From NCBI RefSeq assembly GCF_024703995.1, contig NZ_JAMXQV010000007.1:186001-250000 (forward strand): a DNA stretch of 64,000 nucleotides, in the 5' to 3' direction. This document shows positions 7,858 to 17,938 of this stretch, one piece after another. Source of the DNA: Amycolatopsis iheyensis. Its GTDB lineage: Bacteria > Actinomycetota > Actinomycetes > Mycobacteriales > Pseudonocardiaceae. Made by a program: the position numbers and the translations under genes. Under the pieces are notes generated by a model that was not told the origin of the DNA, made no database searches, and saw only the letters and a list, made by a program, of their open reading frames with translations. Every line of letters begins with the position of its first letter. Positions within the stretch are counted from its first letter, which is position 1.

Positions 7858-9204
7858 TCACGACGTGATCTTCCCGTAGCGCTCCAAGGACACCTGGCGC
7901 TCATGGGCATGGTCGACCATGGGCTCCGGGTACTCCTTGGGGCGCTCCTTCAGCTTGTGGACCGCCTTGCCGGGCACCGACCGCAGCTCCGGCACGTACT
8001 TGCGCACGTAGTCGCCGTTCGGGTCGAACTTCTCCCCCTGCGTCGTCGGGTTGAAGATGCGGAAGTACGGCGCCGCGTCCGTGCCGGAGCCCGCGACCCA
8101 CTGCCAGTTCAGCTGGTTCGACGCGAGATCGCCGTCCACCAGGTACTTCATGAAGTGGCGGGCGCCGAGCCACCACGGGAGGTGCAGGTCCTTCACCAGG
8201 AAGCTCGCGACGACCATCCGCACCCGGTTGTGGATCCAGCCCTCGGCCAGCAGCTGCCGCATCCCGGCGTCGACGATCGGGTAGCCGGTCTTGCCAGCGC
8301 ACCACCGCTCGAAGGCCTCGTGGTCGTCGTCGTGCTTCATGCCGTCGAAGCGTTTGTCGTAGTTCTTGCGCGCGGTTTCCGGGCGGTGCCACAGGACGTC
8401 GGCGTGGAACTCGCGCCAGCAGAACTCGCTGCGCACCGACTTCGCGCCGACGCGGTCGTCGCCGGCCAGGTCCGCCAGCAGCGTTCGCGGGTGGACGCAC
8501 CCCCAGCGCAGGTACGGCGAAAGCCGCGTCGTGCCTTCGCGGTCCGGCCGGTCGCGATCGGAGTCGTAGCTCTCGATGCCGTCGTCCAGGAACGCGTGCC
8601 AGAGGTCCAGCGCTGCCCCCTCACCCGGCTCGGGCAGCGTCGCGGACACCTTGGGCGGCTTGGGGATCTTCAGCGACTTCGGCGGCTCCACCCAGTCCAC
8701 AAGGGACGCTCCGGTGTCCGCGGGCGAATGCCAGCCGTGCGCGGTCCAAGCCCGGTAGAACGGCGTGAAGACGCGGTACGGGTCGCCGTCCGGCTTGGTG
8801 ACGCGGCCGGGCGTCACGGCGTACGACGAGCCGGTCTCGACCCACTCGATGTCGTGCTCCGCCAACGCTTTCGCCACAGCGGCGTCCCGGCGGCGGCCGT
8901 ACGGGCCGGTGTCCGTGCTGACGTGCACCGCGGCCGCGCCGATCTTGCGCGCCGCGCGGACGACCTCGGCCGCCGGTTCGCCGCGCACCAGCATCAGCCG
9001 GCCGCCGAGCTGCTCGTTCAGCTTCTCCAGGCACCCGTAGAGGAACGCCTCCCGCGGCGCGCCACCCGGCTTCAGCAGCGCCTCGTCGAGGACGTACAGC
9101 GCCAGGACGTGCTTGCTGTGCTTCGAGGCTTCCAGCAGCGCGGCGTGGTCACCGAGCCGCAGGTCGCGGCGGAACCACAGGACGACGGGTGCTTCTTTGG
9201 TCAC
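7858..9204 (-). CDS. phrB: Class I deoxyribodipyrimidine photolyase
   Basis: A 448-residue flavoenzyme that uses blue light to split cyclobutane pyrimidine dimers. The N-terminal antenna domain begins VVLWFRRDLRLGDHAAL. The C-terminal FAD domain has EFCWREFHADVLWHRP, CAGKTGYPIVDAGMRQL, WIHNRVRMVVASFLVKDL and LNWQWVAGSGTDAAPYFRIF, all CPD-photolyase signatures. GTG 9204 is preferred over an in-frame TTG at 9213 because the homologous fold begins right there. A (6-4) or cryptochrome activity is unlikely given these class I motifs. Confidence 0.93.
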   Translation of the reverse strand: MTKEAPVVLWFRRDLRLGDHAALLEASKHSKHVLALYVLDEALLKPGGAPREAFLYGCLEKLNEQLGGRLMLVRGEPAAEVVRAARKIGAAAVHVSTDTGPYGRRRDAAVAKALAEHDIEWVETGSSYAVTPGRVTKPDGDPYRVFTPFYRAWTAHGWHSPADTGASLVDWVEPPKSLKIPKPPKVSATLPEPGEGAALDLWHAFLDDGIESYDSDRDRPDREGTTRLSPYLRWGCVHPRTLLADLAGDDRVGAKSVRSEFCWREFHADVLWHRPETARKNYDKRFDGMKHDDDHEAFERWCAGKTGYPIVDAGMRQLLAEGWIHNRVRMVVASFLVKDLHLPWWLGARHFMKYLVDGDLASNQLNWQWVAGSGTDAAPYFRIFNPTTQGEKFDPNGDYVRKYVPELRSVPGKAVHKLKERPKEYPEPMVDHAHERQVSLERYGKITS

Positions 9205-9220
9205 GCGGCCCAACGATAAG

Positions 9221-9250
9221 CGCCCCGCCGTGCCAGTGCACGACGGGGCG
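9221..9250. terminator. Hairpin downstream of citrate synthase
   Basis: CGCCCCGCCGTGC (9221-9233) pairs with GCACGACGGGGCG (9238-9250): 12 pairs with one mismatch and a CAGT loop. It lies 18 bases past the gltA stop on the minus strand and just before the photolyase start, so it probably ends gltA transcription. Confidence 0.65.
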
Positions 9251-9267
9251 TTTACCCGGGTGAAAAC

Positions 9268-10584
<1,317 letters not shown>

Positions 10585-10756
10585 GCAAGTCCCTCTCACG
10601 TTGGGCACGGGCCGGCGGCGCCTGTACGTTCCACAGGTAGCCACGTGTTCACGCGAGGAAACACTGGCGCCTCGCTGCACACCGCCCCGCTGGGGTATGA
10701 AGAATGCCCCTCTACGCTAGTCGAGAAACCTGTGTTCGCGCAGCGGTGACGTTGCT

Positions 10757-10780
10757 CCTGGGGCCCCCTTTGGGACCAGG
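10757..10780. terminator. Weak hairpin downstream of the pfkB-type kinase
   Basis: CCTGG (10757-10761) pairs with CCAGG (10776-10780), with an inner CCC/GGG. It sits directly after the kinase stop (10782) on the minus strand. A short imperfect stem; a terminator role is tentative. Confidence 0.35.
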
Positions 10781-10781
10781 T

Positions 10782-11723
10782 TCACACGGTGGATGCCATG
10801 TCGTGTGACGTGGGCGGCTCGGCGCCACTGCGCGACACCGTGATGGACGCCGCTTTCGCCGCGAATCCCAGCGCTTCGCGCCACGCGCCGGCGTCGAGGG
10901 AAGCCAGGTCGGTGACCTCGTGGGTGTGCAGCCACGCCAGCAACGCGCCCTGCACGGTGTCCCCCGCGCCGATGGTGTCGACGACGGTCACCTTCCGCGA
11001 CGGCACGTGGGCCAGCTCACCCGCGGCGGTGATCACCGCGACGCCGTCGGCGCCCCGGGTCAGCACCACGGCGTCCACACCGGACTCGATCCACGTCTTC
11101 GCCGCGGCGACCGGGTCGGCGCCTTCGGTGAGCCACGCGGCGTCGTCGTCGGAGATCTTGAGCAGCCGGACGTCCGGGAGCCACGAGGTGAACCGGGCCC
11201 GGTACGCGGCCGGGTCGGTGATCAGCGCCTCGCGGATGTTCGGGTCGAGGACGGTCAGCACGCCGCGCGCGGCCTCGCGCCGCAGCATCGCCTCGTACGC
11301 CGAAGCGCCGGGCTCGAGCACCATGCCGAGCGTGCCGAGTGAGAGCGCGGTCACGTTTTCGGGCAGCGGTCCGGGGTCCGCGACGAGCCGGTCGGCGGTG
11401 CCTTCGACGTAGAAGGTGTAGTGCGCGGCACCCTTCGCGTCGAGCGCGACGACCGCGAGCGTCGTCGGCTCGTCGCCGCGCTGCAGCAGCGCGGTGTCCA
11501 CGTCGGACGCGTGCAGGCGCTCGACCATCGCGGCGCCGAAGCGGTCGGTGGACACGCGGGAGAGGAACGCCGTGGGCACGCCGAGCCGGCCGGCGGCCAG
11601 CGCGACGTTGTACGGGCCGCCGCCGAGCCGCGGCAGCAGCGCGCGCAGCCCACCGTCCACAGTGGAATCCAGGGGGTCGCCGGGAACCAGGTCGACCAGA
11701 GCTTCTCCGCCTACGACGATCAC
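10782..11723 (-). CDS. PfkB-family carbohydrate kinase (fructokinase-like)
   Basis: A 313-residue ribokinase-fold sugar kinase, GTG start. The N-terminal GGEALVDLVPGD and GGGPYNVALAAGRLG form the substrate-binding part. The C-terminal DTIGAGDTVQGALLAWL carries the anion hole and catalytic aspartate (GAGD) of the family. The closest functional class by these motifs is fructokinase, phosphorylating fructose to fructose-6-phosphate, but PfkB substrate specificity cannot be set from motifs alone. No sugar transporter is adjacent. Confidence 0.88.
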   Translation of the reverse strand: MIVVGGEALVDLVPGDPLDSTVDGGLRALLPRLGGGPYNVALAAGRLGVPTAFLSRVSTDRFGAAMVERLHASDVDTALLQRGDEPTTLAVVALDAKGAAHYTFYVEGTADRLVADPGPLPENVTALSLGTLGMVLEPGASAYEAMLRREAARGVLTVLDPNIREALITDPAAYRARFTSWLPDVRLLKISDDDAAWLTEGADPVAAAKTWIESGVDAVVLTRGADGVAVITAAGELAHVPSRKVTVVDTIGAGDTVQGALLAWLHTHEVTDLASLDAGAWREALGFAAKAASITVSRSGAEPPTSHDMASTV

Positions 11724-11764
11724 GCCGGGAGTTTAGTGGAGTTCGGCCTGACAATTCCTGTCCG

Positions 11765-12346
11765 CTATTTGTCGAGCCCGCCGAGCAGCAGTTCGCCGAG
11801 CGCGGTGAACGCTTCGGCGTCGGACACGTCGGTGCGCTGGGCGAGCACGCCGGTCTGGATGCCTTCGATGATCAGGTTGGTCATCTCGGCGACGAGCCGG
11901 GCGTGGACGTCGCGGAAGACGCCGTCGGCGACGCCCCGGTCGATGTACTGCCGGAGCCGCTGCGCCGCGAACCGGCTGTTGAGCTGGTAGGCCTCGCGGG
12001 CCGGGCCGAAGTCGGCGAGGTCGTGCATGAAGGCCGCCGACGCCCGGTTCAGGTGCTCGGAGACGCCGGCCAGGTACTCGCCGATGAGCTTGCGGGCGTC
12101 GTCGATGCCGGCGACGCGCTCCTCGATCCGCTCGGCGGCGCCCCGGAAGAACTGGGTGACGACCTTGACCGCGAGCTGCTCCTTGCTGGGCGCGAGCGCG
12201 TAGAGCGTCGACTTCGAGCAGCGGAGGCGGGCGGCGAGGTCGTCCAGGGTGAACTCGGCGAAGCCCTCGGCGAGGAAGAGCGTCTCGAGGTCGGTGAGCA
12301 GCGCACGCTGGCGGGCGGTCGGCCGTCGGCGGGGTTCGGGGCGCAT
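11765..12346 (-). CDS. TetR-family regulator, divergent from acyl-CoA dehydrogenase
   Basis: A 193-residue TetR repressor with HTH at about residues 32-53 ([20 protein letters not shown]). ATG 12346 is the start that places the HTH at the usual distance from the N-terminus. The C-terminal domain is helical. The acyl-CoA dehydrogenase gene starts 100 bases away on the other strand, with three AGTAC words between them, so it is the probable target. By analogy with other regulators of this layout the effector may be an acyl-CoA. Confidence 0.9.
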   Translation of the reverse strand: MRPEPRRRPTARQRALLTDLETLFLAEGFAEFTLDDLAARLRCSKSTLYALAPSKEQLAVKVVTQFFRGAAERIEERVAGIDDARKLIGEYLAGVSEHLNRASAAFMHDLADFGPAREAYQLNSRFAAQRLRQYIDRGVADGVFRDVHARLVAEMTNLIIEGIQTGVLAQRTDVSDAEAFTALGELLLGGLDK

Positions 12347-12390
12347 CGGCTCACTATCTCCTACGTGTTCGGACCGCCCCAGTCCTCCGT

Positions 12391-12429
12391 ATAGTACTCT
12401 AGTGGAGCCCACAGTACTGTTTTCAGTAC
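12391..12429. promoter_or_regulatory. Candidate operator with three AGTAC words
   Basis: ATAGTACTCT (12391-12400) and the perfect palindrome ACAGTACTGT (12411-12420) are spaced exactly 20 bp centre to centre, i.e. two helical turns; CAGTAC recurs at 12424-12429. They lie between the divergent TetR (12346) and acyl-CoA dehydrogenase (12447) starts. Two TetR dimers on one face of the DNA would fit. Confidence 0.55.
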
Positions 12430-12446
12430 CGCTTTGGAGGACACTG

Positions 12447-13583
12447 ATGCCCGCCGAACGCTTGCTGCCCGACTCGGACGCCGAGGACCTGGTCGCCCTG
12501 GCCCGGGAGATCGCCCGCGACGAGCTGGCCCCGCGCGCGGCGGCGGCCGAGGAGGCCGAGCAGTTCCCGCGCGAGCAGTTCCGCCTGCTCGGCAAGTCCG
12601 GCCTGCTGGGGCTGCCGTACGCGGAGCGCTGGGGCGGTGGCGAGGTGTCGTACGAGGTCTACCTGCAGGTCCTGGAGGAGATCGCGACGGCGTGGATGAC
12701 GGTCGGCGTCGGGCTGTCGGTGCACACGATGTCCTGCTACGGCCTGGCCGAGTGGGGCACGGACGCGCAGCGCGCCGAGTGGCTCCCGGAGATGCTCGAG
12801 GGCTCGCTGCTGGGGGCGTACGCGCTGTCGGAGACGCAGGCGGGCTCGGACGCGGCGGCGTTGTCGACCCGCGCGCGCCTGGACGGCACGGACTACGTCG
12901 TCAACGGCACGAAGGCGTGGATCACCCACGCGGGGGTCGCGGACTTCTACACGACAATGGTCCGCACCGGCGCCGACGAGATCTCGTGCCTGCTGGTGCC
13001 GGGAGCGACCGAAGGCCTGTCGGCGGCGCCCCGCGAGCGCAAGATGGGCCTCACGGGCTCCCCGACGGCTCAGCTGATCTTCGACGGCGCCCGCGTCCCG
13101 GCTTCGCGGCTGCTGGGCTCCCCCGGCGACGGGCTCCGGATCGCGCTGTCGTCGCTGAGCTCGGGCCGGCTCGGGATCGCGGCGTGCGCGGTGGGCCTGG
13201 CCCAGGCGGCGCTGGACGAGGCGGTGGCGTACGCGAAGGGCCGCTCGCAGTTCGGCCGTCCGATCATCGACTTCCAGGGGATGGAGTTCCTCCTGGCCGA
13301 CATGGCGGCGGCGGTGGAGTCGTCCCGCGCGTGCTACCTGGAGGCGGCCCGCCGGCGCGACCGCGGCTTGCCGTTCCAGCGCCAGGCGTCGATCGCCAAG
13401 CTGGTGGCGACCGATGGGGCGATGAAGGTGACGACGGACGCGGTCCAGGTGCTCGGCGGGGCCGGGTACACGCGGGACTTCCCGGTGGAGCGATACATGC
13501 GGGAGGCGAAGGTGCCGCAGATCTTCGAGGGGACGAACCAGATCCAGCGGATGGTCATCGCGCGGGAGCTGAAGAAGGCCTGA
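12447..13583 (+). CDS. Acyl-CoA dehydrogenase
   Basis: A 378-residue FAD enzyme that introduces the alpha-beta double bond into acyl-CoA (beta-oxidation or branched-chain degradation). The N-terminal helical domain is followed by [15 protein letters not shown] (flavin-binding strand domain) and a C-terminal helical domain with [17 protein letters not shown] and [11 protein letters not shown], whose glutamate is the catalytic base in short- and medium-chain enzymes. ATG 12447 has GGAGG upstream. It is divergently paired with a TetR gene. No other beta-oxidation gene is adjacent. Confidence 0.93.
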   Translation: MPAERLLPDSDAEDLVALAREIARDELAPRAAAAEEAEQFPREQFRLLGKSGLLGLPYAERWGGGEVSYEVYLQVLEEIATAWMTVGVGLSVHTMSCYGLAEWGTDAQRAEWLPEMLEGSLLGAYALSETQAGSDAAALSTRARLDGTDYVVNGTKAWITHAGVADFYTTMVRTGADEISCLLVPGATEGLSAAPRERKMGLTGSPTAQLIFDGARVPASRLLGSPGDGLRIALSSLSSGRLGIAACAVGLAQAALDEAVAYAKGRSQFGRPIIDFQGMEFLLADMAAAVESSRACYLEAARRRDRGLPFQRQASIAKLVATDGAMKVTTDAVQVLGGAGYTRDFPVERYMREAKVPQIFEGTNQIQRMVIARELKKA

Positions 13584-13632
13584 CCGGTCGAGCGAAGCCT
13601 GAACCATTAATGCGACAGATACCGTTTTCCGC

Positions 13633-13952
13633 ATGCCCGATCAGCTGCTGTCCACGGAGGAGTACCGAGCGCTCGGGGAGACCGACCGCGGCTTCACCGA
13701 ACTGGTGGAAGGCCGCGTAGTGCCCTCCCCCGGCGCCGGCCGCGCGCACAACCTGGCCGCGTGCCGGCCGGCCGGGCAGCTGGACCGGCAGCTTCCCCAC
13801 CGCCTCGCGTTCGTCCTCGGCGCCGACCTGGACCTCGGCCTGGCGCCGGAAGGTGCCGAAGGTATGAGGATGCTTCGCCGGTCACCGGCACCTTCAGCAC
13901 CGAGGTGCCGTTCCCGGTGACGATCGAGCTGAACGCACTCCTATCGAGCTAG
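13633..13952 (+). pseudogene. Uma2-family gene broken by internal deletion and frameshift
   Basis: ATG 13633 opens a reading frame (LSTEEYRALGETDRGFTELV...LDLGLAPEG) parallel to residues 20-90 of the intact Uma2 protein at 14036-14641. Just after LGLAPEGAEG the similarity jumps into another frame, which reads YEDASPVTGTFSTEVPFPV and ends NALLSS at 13952, matching the last 30 residues of the intact copy. About 230 bp encoding the PD-(D/E)XK core are missing at about 13855-13863. A decayed paralogue of the gene beside it; certainly not an active nuclease. Confidence 0.8.
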
Positions 13953-14035
13953 CGGTGTCTCACGCGTGGTACATCTACGGTTACTCATGGTTGCACCTGA
14001 CCCGTGAGAGAATTCCGACGACGTGAGGAGGGGCT

Positions 14036-14641
14036 GTGATCGCACATCCCAAGCCGAGCCCTGCTCGCCGGTGGGAGATCCCCGATCATCTGCTGACGAT
14101 CGAGGAGTACGCGGCACTCGGTGAAACCGACACCGGTTTCACCGAACTCGTGGAGGGTCGCGTCGTGATGTCACCAAGCCCCAGCAGACGGCACAACAAA
14201 GCCGCTTACCTGCTGGGCCGGCAACTGGAATCCCAATTGCCGCCAGAACTCGATTTCACCCTGGACATCGACGTAGACCTCGGCCTGGCGCCGCGCGGCG
14301 AAGCGGGATTTTCACGACGCCCCGACCTGCTGATCGCCTACCGCGAGGCAAATCTCCGAGTGGACGACGAGGACGGCATGTACCGCGCAGAGGACGCGCT
14401 CGTGATTGTCGAAATCGTGTCCCCGGGGTCGAAGCGAACCGATTACCAGGTGAAACACGACGAGTACGCCGATGCGGGCATCCCGCACTACTGGATCGTC
14501 GACATCACCGAGCCGGTGTCACTCGTCGCGTGCCACCAAGCCGGTGAGTTCGGCTACCAGGACGCCGCCGCGGTCACCGGGGTCTTCACCAACGACGTCC
14601 CGTTCCCGGTCAAGCTCGACCTGAACGCACTCCTCGCGTGA
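14036..14641 (+). CDS. Uma2-family (DUF820) PD-(D/E)XK nuclease-fold protein
   Basis: A 201-residue protein of the Uma2 family. TIEEYAALGETDTGFTELVE is the usual opening, RRPDLL (94-99) supplies the PD aspartate, and VEIVSPGSKRTD (125-136) the E-x-K-like part of the restriction-endonuclease fold. FPVKLDLNALL ends the protein as is typical. The family is expanded in actinobacteria and cyanobacteria, but its biological role is unsettled. GTG 14036 follows GAGGAGGGG. The upstream copy at 13633-13952 is a broken paralogue. Confidence 0.87.
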   Translation: MIAHPKPSPARRWEIPDHLLTIEEYAALGETDTGFTELVEGRVVMSPSPSRRHNKAAYLLGRQLESQLPPELDFTLDIDVDLGLAPRGEAGFSRRPDLLIAYREANLRVDDEDGMYRAEDALVIVEIVSPGSKRTDYQVKHDEYADAGIPHYWIVDITEPVSLVACHQAGEFGYQDAAAVTGVFTNDVPFPVKLDLNALLA

Positions 14642-14645
14642 ACAA

Positions 14646-14690
14646 TCGGACGACACGCCGGAACCGCCCGGTAACCGGCGTGTCGTCCGA
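14646..14690. terminator. Bidirectional hairpin between convergent genes
   Basis: A perfect 16-bp stem, TCGGACGACACGCCGG (14646-14661) with its complement at 14675-14690, and a 13-base loop that itself can pair ACC/GGT. It fills the 52-base gap between the Uma2 stop and the amidohydrolase stop. Confidence 0.8.
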
Positions 14691-14693
14691 AAC

Positions 14694-15911
14694 TCAGCGG
14701 GCCTCGCGGTACCGGCGGTCCTTCGACACGCCCTCGCCCAGCGACTCGTCGAAGTGGTACACCTCGTCGCCGCGGACGAACACGCGCAGCGCGCGGTTCA
14801 TCACGTCCAGCGGGTCACCCGACCACAGCACCACATCGGCGTCCAGCCCCGGCGCAAGCGAGCCGATCTGCTGGTCCAGGCCCAGCATCGACGCCGGGTT
14901 GATCGTCAGCGAACGCAGCGCCGTCGCCGGGTCGAGGCCGTCCTTCACCGCCAGCGCCGCCTGGTAGACCAGGAAGTTGATCGGGATCACCGGGTGGTCC
15001 GTCGTGATCGCGATCCGCACGCCCGCGCGGGCCAGGATGCCCGCCGACCGCAGCGTCCGGTTGCGCAGCTCCACCTTGGACTTCGTGGTGAACAGCGGGC
15101 CGAGGATCACCGGCACGTCCCGCTCGGCCAGCAGGTCCGCGATCAGGTGCCCCTCGGTGCCGTGGTTGATCACCAGCTTGTAGCCGAACTCGTCGGCCAG
15201 CCGGATCGCCGTCACCATGTCGTCCGCGCGGTGGACGTGCTGGTCCCAGTACAGCTCGCCGTCGAGGACCTTCGACAGCGTCTCCAGCGTCAGGTCGACG
15301 TCGTGCGGCTTGCCCTCGGACTCCGCGTGCGCGCGCTTCGCCTGGTAGTTGCGGGCCTTCGTGAACGCCTCGCGCAGGATCGCCGCGACACCCAGCCGCG
15401 TCGACGGCGTCTGCTTCTTCTCGCCGTACACGCGCTTCGGGTTCTCGCCGAGCGCGCTCTTCACGCTGACGTGCTCCGCGAAGATCATGTCGAGGATGCT
15501 GCGGCCCCAGGTCTTGACGCCGATCGTCTGGCCGCCGATCGGGTTGCCCGACCCCGGCTTGATGACGACGCTCGTGACGCCACCGGCCAGGGCGTCGTCG
15601 AAGCCGGGCTCGTACGGGTCGATGCCGTCGACGGCGCGGAAGCGGGCGCCGTTCGGGTCGGTCATCTCGTTCGTGTCATTACCGGCCCATCCTTCGCCGT
15701 CCTCATGGACGCCGAGGTGGGCGTGGGCGTCGATGAAGCCGGGCAGCACCCAGGTGCCGGCCGCGTCGACCAGTTCGGCATCCTCCGGGATGTCGACGTC
15801 GGCCTCGGCGCCGACCGCGACGATCTTCCCGTCGTCGATCAGGACCGTGCCGCCTTCGATGGGATCACCGTCGATGGGGAGGACGTAGCCCCCGACAATT
15901 GCCTTCGCCAT
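14694..15911 (-). CDS. Amidohydrolase (imidazolonepropionase/prolidase-like)
   Basis: A 405-residue metal-dependent hydrolase of the amidohydrolase superfamily. GFIDAHAHLGVHEDGEG near residue 60 carries the HxH metal pair. WDQHVHRADD and LVINHGTEGH supply further histidine ligands, and AITTDHPVIP the catalytic aspartate. The C-terminal beta part ends GLDADVVLWSGDPL. The substrate is not deducible. ATG 15911 is preferred; a GTG at 15935 overlapping the GNAT stop (GTGA) would add eight residues including a rare TTA codon, which argues against it though coupling remains possible. Confidence 0.86.
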   Translation of the reverse strand: MAKAIVGGYVLPIDGDPIEGGTVLIDDGKIVAVGAEADVDIPEDAELVDAAGTWVLPGFIDAHAHLGVHEDGEGWAGNDTNEMTDPNGARFRAVDGIDPYEPGFDDALAGGVTSVVIKPGSGNPIGGQTIGVKTWGRSILDMIFAEHVSVKSALGENPKRVYGEKKQTPSTRLGVAAILREAFTKARNYQAKRAHAESEGKPHDVDLTLETLSKVLDGELYWDQHVHRADDMVTAIRLADEFGYKLVINHGTEGHLIADLLAERDVPVILGPLFTTKSKVELRNRTLRSAGILARAGVRIAITTDHPVIPINFLVYQAALAVKDGLDPATALRSLTINPASMLGLDQQIGSLAPGLDADVVLWSGDPLDVMNRALRVFVRGDEVYHFDESLGEGVSKDRRYREAR

Positions 15912-15931
15912 AGTTTGCCACGCTAACGAAC

Positions 15932-16390
15932 TCACTCGGGCGGCCGCACGCGGGCCTTCTCCAAGTGCACCAGTTCGTGGTTGTTCTCCGGCGTCCGGTG
16001 CGTCTCGCGGTAGCCGTGCTTCGCGTACAAGTGCAGTGGCCCTGCGCTTTTCGACCCGGTGAAGAGCCGGAACACCGTCACTTCGGACGGGGCCGCCGCC
16101 TCGACGGCGGCCAGCAGCGAACCACCCACCCCGGCGCCCTGCCGGTCCGGCGCCACGACCAGCCGGCCGATCACGCCGACCTCGCCGGCCACCGTCAGCC
16201 GCACCGACGCCACCAGCCGGCCGTTCTCCCGGACGCCCCAGCTGAGGCCCACCAGCGCGGCTCGCGTCTGGTCGAGCGTCTCCAGCAGCGGCGGCAGGTC
16301 CCAGTCGTCGTGCGCGCGGGCTTCGGTGACGTACGCCGCGCGCTGCAGCGTCAGCACCTCGCCCGCGTCTTCGGCGCCCAGCCGGATCAC
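15932..16390 (-). CDS. GNAT-family N-acetyltransferase
   Basis: A 152-residue acetyl-CoA-dependent acetyltransferase. IGRLVVAPDRQGAGVGGSLL is the core motif A (R/QxxGxG/A) that binds the acetyl-CoA pyrophosphate, and LYAKHGYRETHRTP is the C-terminal motif B. The acceptor is unknown. Its GTG start (16390) overlaps the stop of the upstream epimerase gene (GTGA), so the two are translationally coupled, and its stop lies close to the amidohydrolase start. These three minus-strand genes likely share a transcript. Confidence 0.88.
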   Translation of the reverse strand: MIRLGAEDAGEVLTLQRAAYVTEARAHDDWDLPPLLETLDQTRAALVGLSWGVRENGRLVASVRLTVAGEVGVIGRLVVAPDRQGAGVGGSLLAAVEAAAPSEVTVFRLFTGSKSAGPLHLYAKHGYRETHRTPENNHELVHLEKARVRPPE

Positions 16391-17292
16391 GGGACGCGGA
16401 TGCCCCAGCTGCCCGACCACGACGTCGCCGGCTCCAGCTCGATCAGGTCGGTGCCCGTGTTGAGCGCGTCGGCCGGGCAGGTCATCGGCTCGATCGCGAC
16501 CGCGCGGCCGCGCCCGACGAGGTCGTCCGGGGTGAACACCTGCGCCCAGTGGAAGTCGGGGCCGGTCCAGACCAGCAGCTGCCGGTCCCCGTGCCCCAGC
16601 TTGAAGTGGTGCGTGCCGTCCGGCTCCGCCGAGAGCGCGCCGAACGCGGTGTCCAGGTCGACGCCGGCCAGCACCTGCCCGGCGCGGAAGTCGTACTCGG
16701 TGCCCTCGACGTCCTGCTCCGGCGCGTACGGCAGTTGCTCGTCACCGAGGTACGGCCGGACGCGGCTCGCGGGCAGGGTGAGCGTCAGCTCGTCGGTCGG
16801 GACGTCGCCGATCCGGAAGTACGGGTGGGTGCCGACGCCGACGCCGATCGACTGCTCGCCCTCGTTGCGAATTTCGTGGGTGATGGTCAGCTCGCGCGGC
16901 GCGACCTCGTAGGTCACCGTCGCCCGCAGCGGCACCGGCCAGCCGGGCTGCACCTCGACGTCGACGGCCAGCGTGATCGACGACTCGGCGTGCTCCAGCA
17001 GCTCCCACTCGAGGTGGCGGGTCAGGCCGTGGATGGCGTTGCCGCGTGCCTCCTCGGTGATCTCGAGCTGCTGCTCCTCGCCCCGGAACGGCCACTTGCC
17101 GGCCTTGGTCCGGTTCGGCCAGGGCAGCAGCACCTGCCCGGCGCCCTTCGGCGGCTTCGCGTCTTCGGGGAACTCCTCGACGTACGGCACCCCGCCGACC
17201 TCGAACGCGCGCAGCCCGGCGCCGATTTCGGTGACGACGGCACGCGCGTTGCCTCGGGTGATCTCGAACTGCTGACCGGTCGGGTTGCCCAT
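16387..17292 (-). CDS. Aldose 1-epimerase-family protein
   Basis: A 301-residue galactose mutarotase-like protein, which interconverts alpha and beta anomers of aldoses. NAIHGLTRHLEWEL contains the conserved histidine, GVGVGTHPYFRIG the second catalytic histidine, and the C-terminal half the glutamate (AIEPMTCPADALNTG). ATG 17292 was chosen as the first start before the conserved QQFEITRGNARAVVTEIGAG; longer forms are unsupported. It is the first gene of a three-gene minus-strand group, with the TetR operon starting divergently 68 bases away. Confidence 0.88.
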   Translation of the reverse strand: MGNPTGQQFEITRGNARAVVTEIGAGLRAFEVGGVPYVEEFPEDAKPPKGAGQVLLPWPNRTKAGKWPFRGEEQQLEITEEARGNAIHGLTRHLEWELLEHAESSITLAVDVEVQPGWPVPLRATVTYEVAPRELTITHEIRNEGEQSIGVGVGTHPYFRIGDVPTDELTLTLPASRVRPYLGDEQLPYAPEQDVEGTEYDFRAGQVLAGVDLDTAFGALSAEPDGTHHFKLGHGDRQLLVWTGPDFHWAQVFTPDDLVGRGRAVAIEPMTCPADALNTGTDLIELEPATSWSGSWGIRVP

Positions 17293-17322
17293 GCGCACGA
17301 CCTTACCGAGCGGCGAACTCAC

Positions 17323-17332
17323 TAGACCGGTC
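17323..17332. promoter_or_regulatory. Candidate LmrA/YxaF-type TetR operator
   Basis: TAGACCGGTC (17323-17332) lies 27 bases before the TetR start and 30 bases before the divergent epimerase start. It matches the core (TAGACCRGTC) that I recall for LmrA/YxaF-class TetR repressors, and the adjacent regulator has the C-terminal GCPLATVALDAA segment of that class. Inferred from motif and position. Confidence 0.55.
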
Positions 17333-17359
17333 GTCATAGTTTGAGTTACAGTCGGCGCC

Positions 17360-17938
17360 ATGGTCCGTCGCACCGACACCCGGCAGCGCATGCTCGACAC
17401 CGCCGCCGACCTGTTCCAGACCCAGGGCTACCACGCCACCGGCCTCACCCAGCTGACGACGGCGGGCGGCGCGCCGAAGGGGTCGCTCTACTTCCACTTC
17501 CCCGGCGGCAAGGAACAGCTCGCCGCCGAAGCCGTCCGGCTTTCCGGCGAGCGCACCGGCGCGCTGCTCGAAGCGATCCTGCGGGACGCGCCCGACGCGC
17601 CGACCGCGATCGACCGCGCCGTCGACGCGCTGGCGGCATTCCTGACCGAGTCGGACTTCCAGCGCGGCTGTCCACTCGCGACGGTCGCGCTGGACGCCGC
17701 CGCGGCGAGCGAGCCCATCCGCGAGGCCTGTGTGGACGGTTACTCGTCGTGGCACGAAATCCTGCGGGCGCACCTTGCCGGGCAAGGGCTTCCCGCCGGA
17801 CGCGCGGACGAGCTGGCCACCGTCGTGCTCGCCACGATCGAAGGCGGGCTGCTGCTGGCCCGCACCCGCCGGGACGCCGCGCCGCTGCGTGCCGTCGCCG
17901 CCCACCTGCGCACCACCCTCGACCGGGAGTTCTCCTGA
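17360..17938 (+). CDS. TetR-family regulator, LmrA/YxaF type
   Basis: A 192-residue repressor with HTH at about residues 27-47 (TGLTQLTTAGGAPKGSLYFHF). The C-terminal domain has QRGCPLATVALDAAAASEPI, typical of the LmrA/YxaF subgroup whose members derepress resistance or detoxification genes when a small molecule binds. It overlaps the first metallo-beta-lactamase gene by one base (TGATG) and heads a four-gene operon. A matching operator core lies at 17323-17332. Confidence 0.92.
   Translation: MVRRTDTRQRMLDTAADLFQTQGYHATGLTQLTTAGGAPKGSLYFHFPGGKEQLAAEAVRLSGERTGALLEAILRDAPDAPTAIDRAVDALAAFLTESDFQRGCPLATVALDAAAASEPIREACVDGYSSWHEILRAHLAGQGLPAGRADELATVVLATIEGGLLLARTRRDAAPLRAVAAHLRTTLDREFS

Noticed and set aside
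15912-15935. GTG 15935 as amidohydrolase start
   Set aside because: Would add codons TTA, CAA and ACT, all rare here; kept only as an alternative because it overlaps the GNAT stop.
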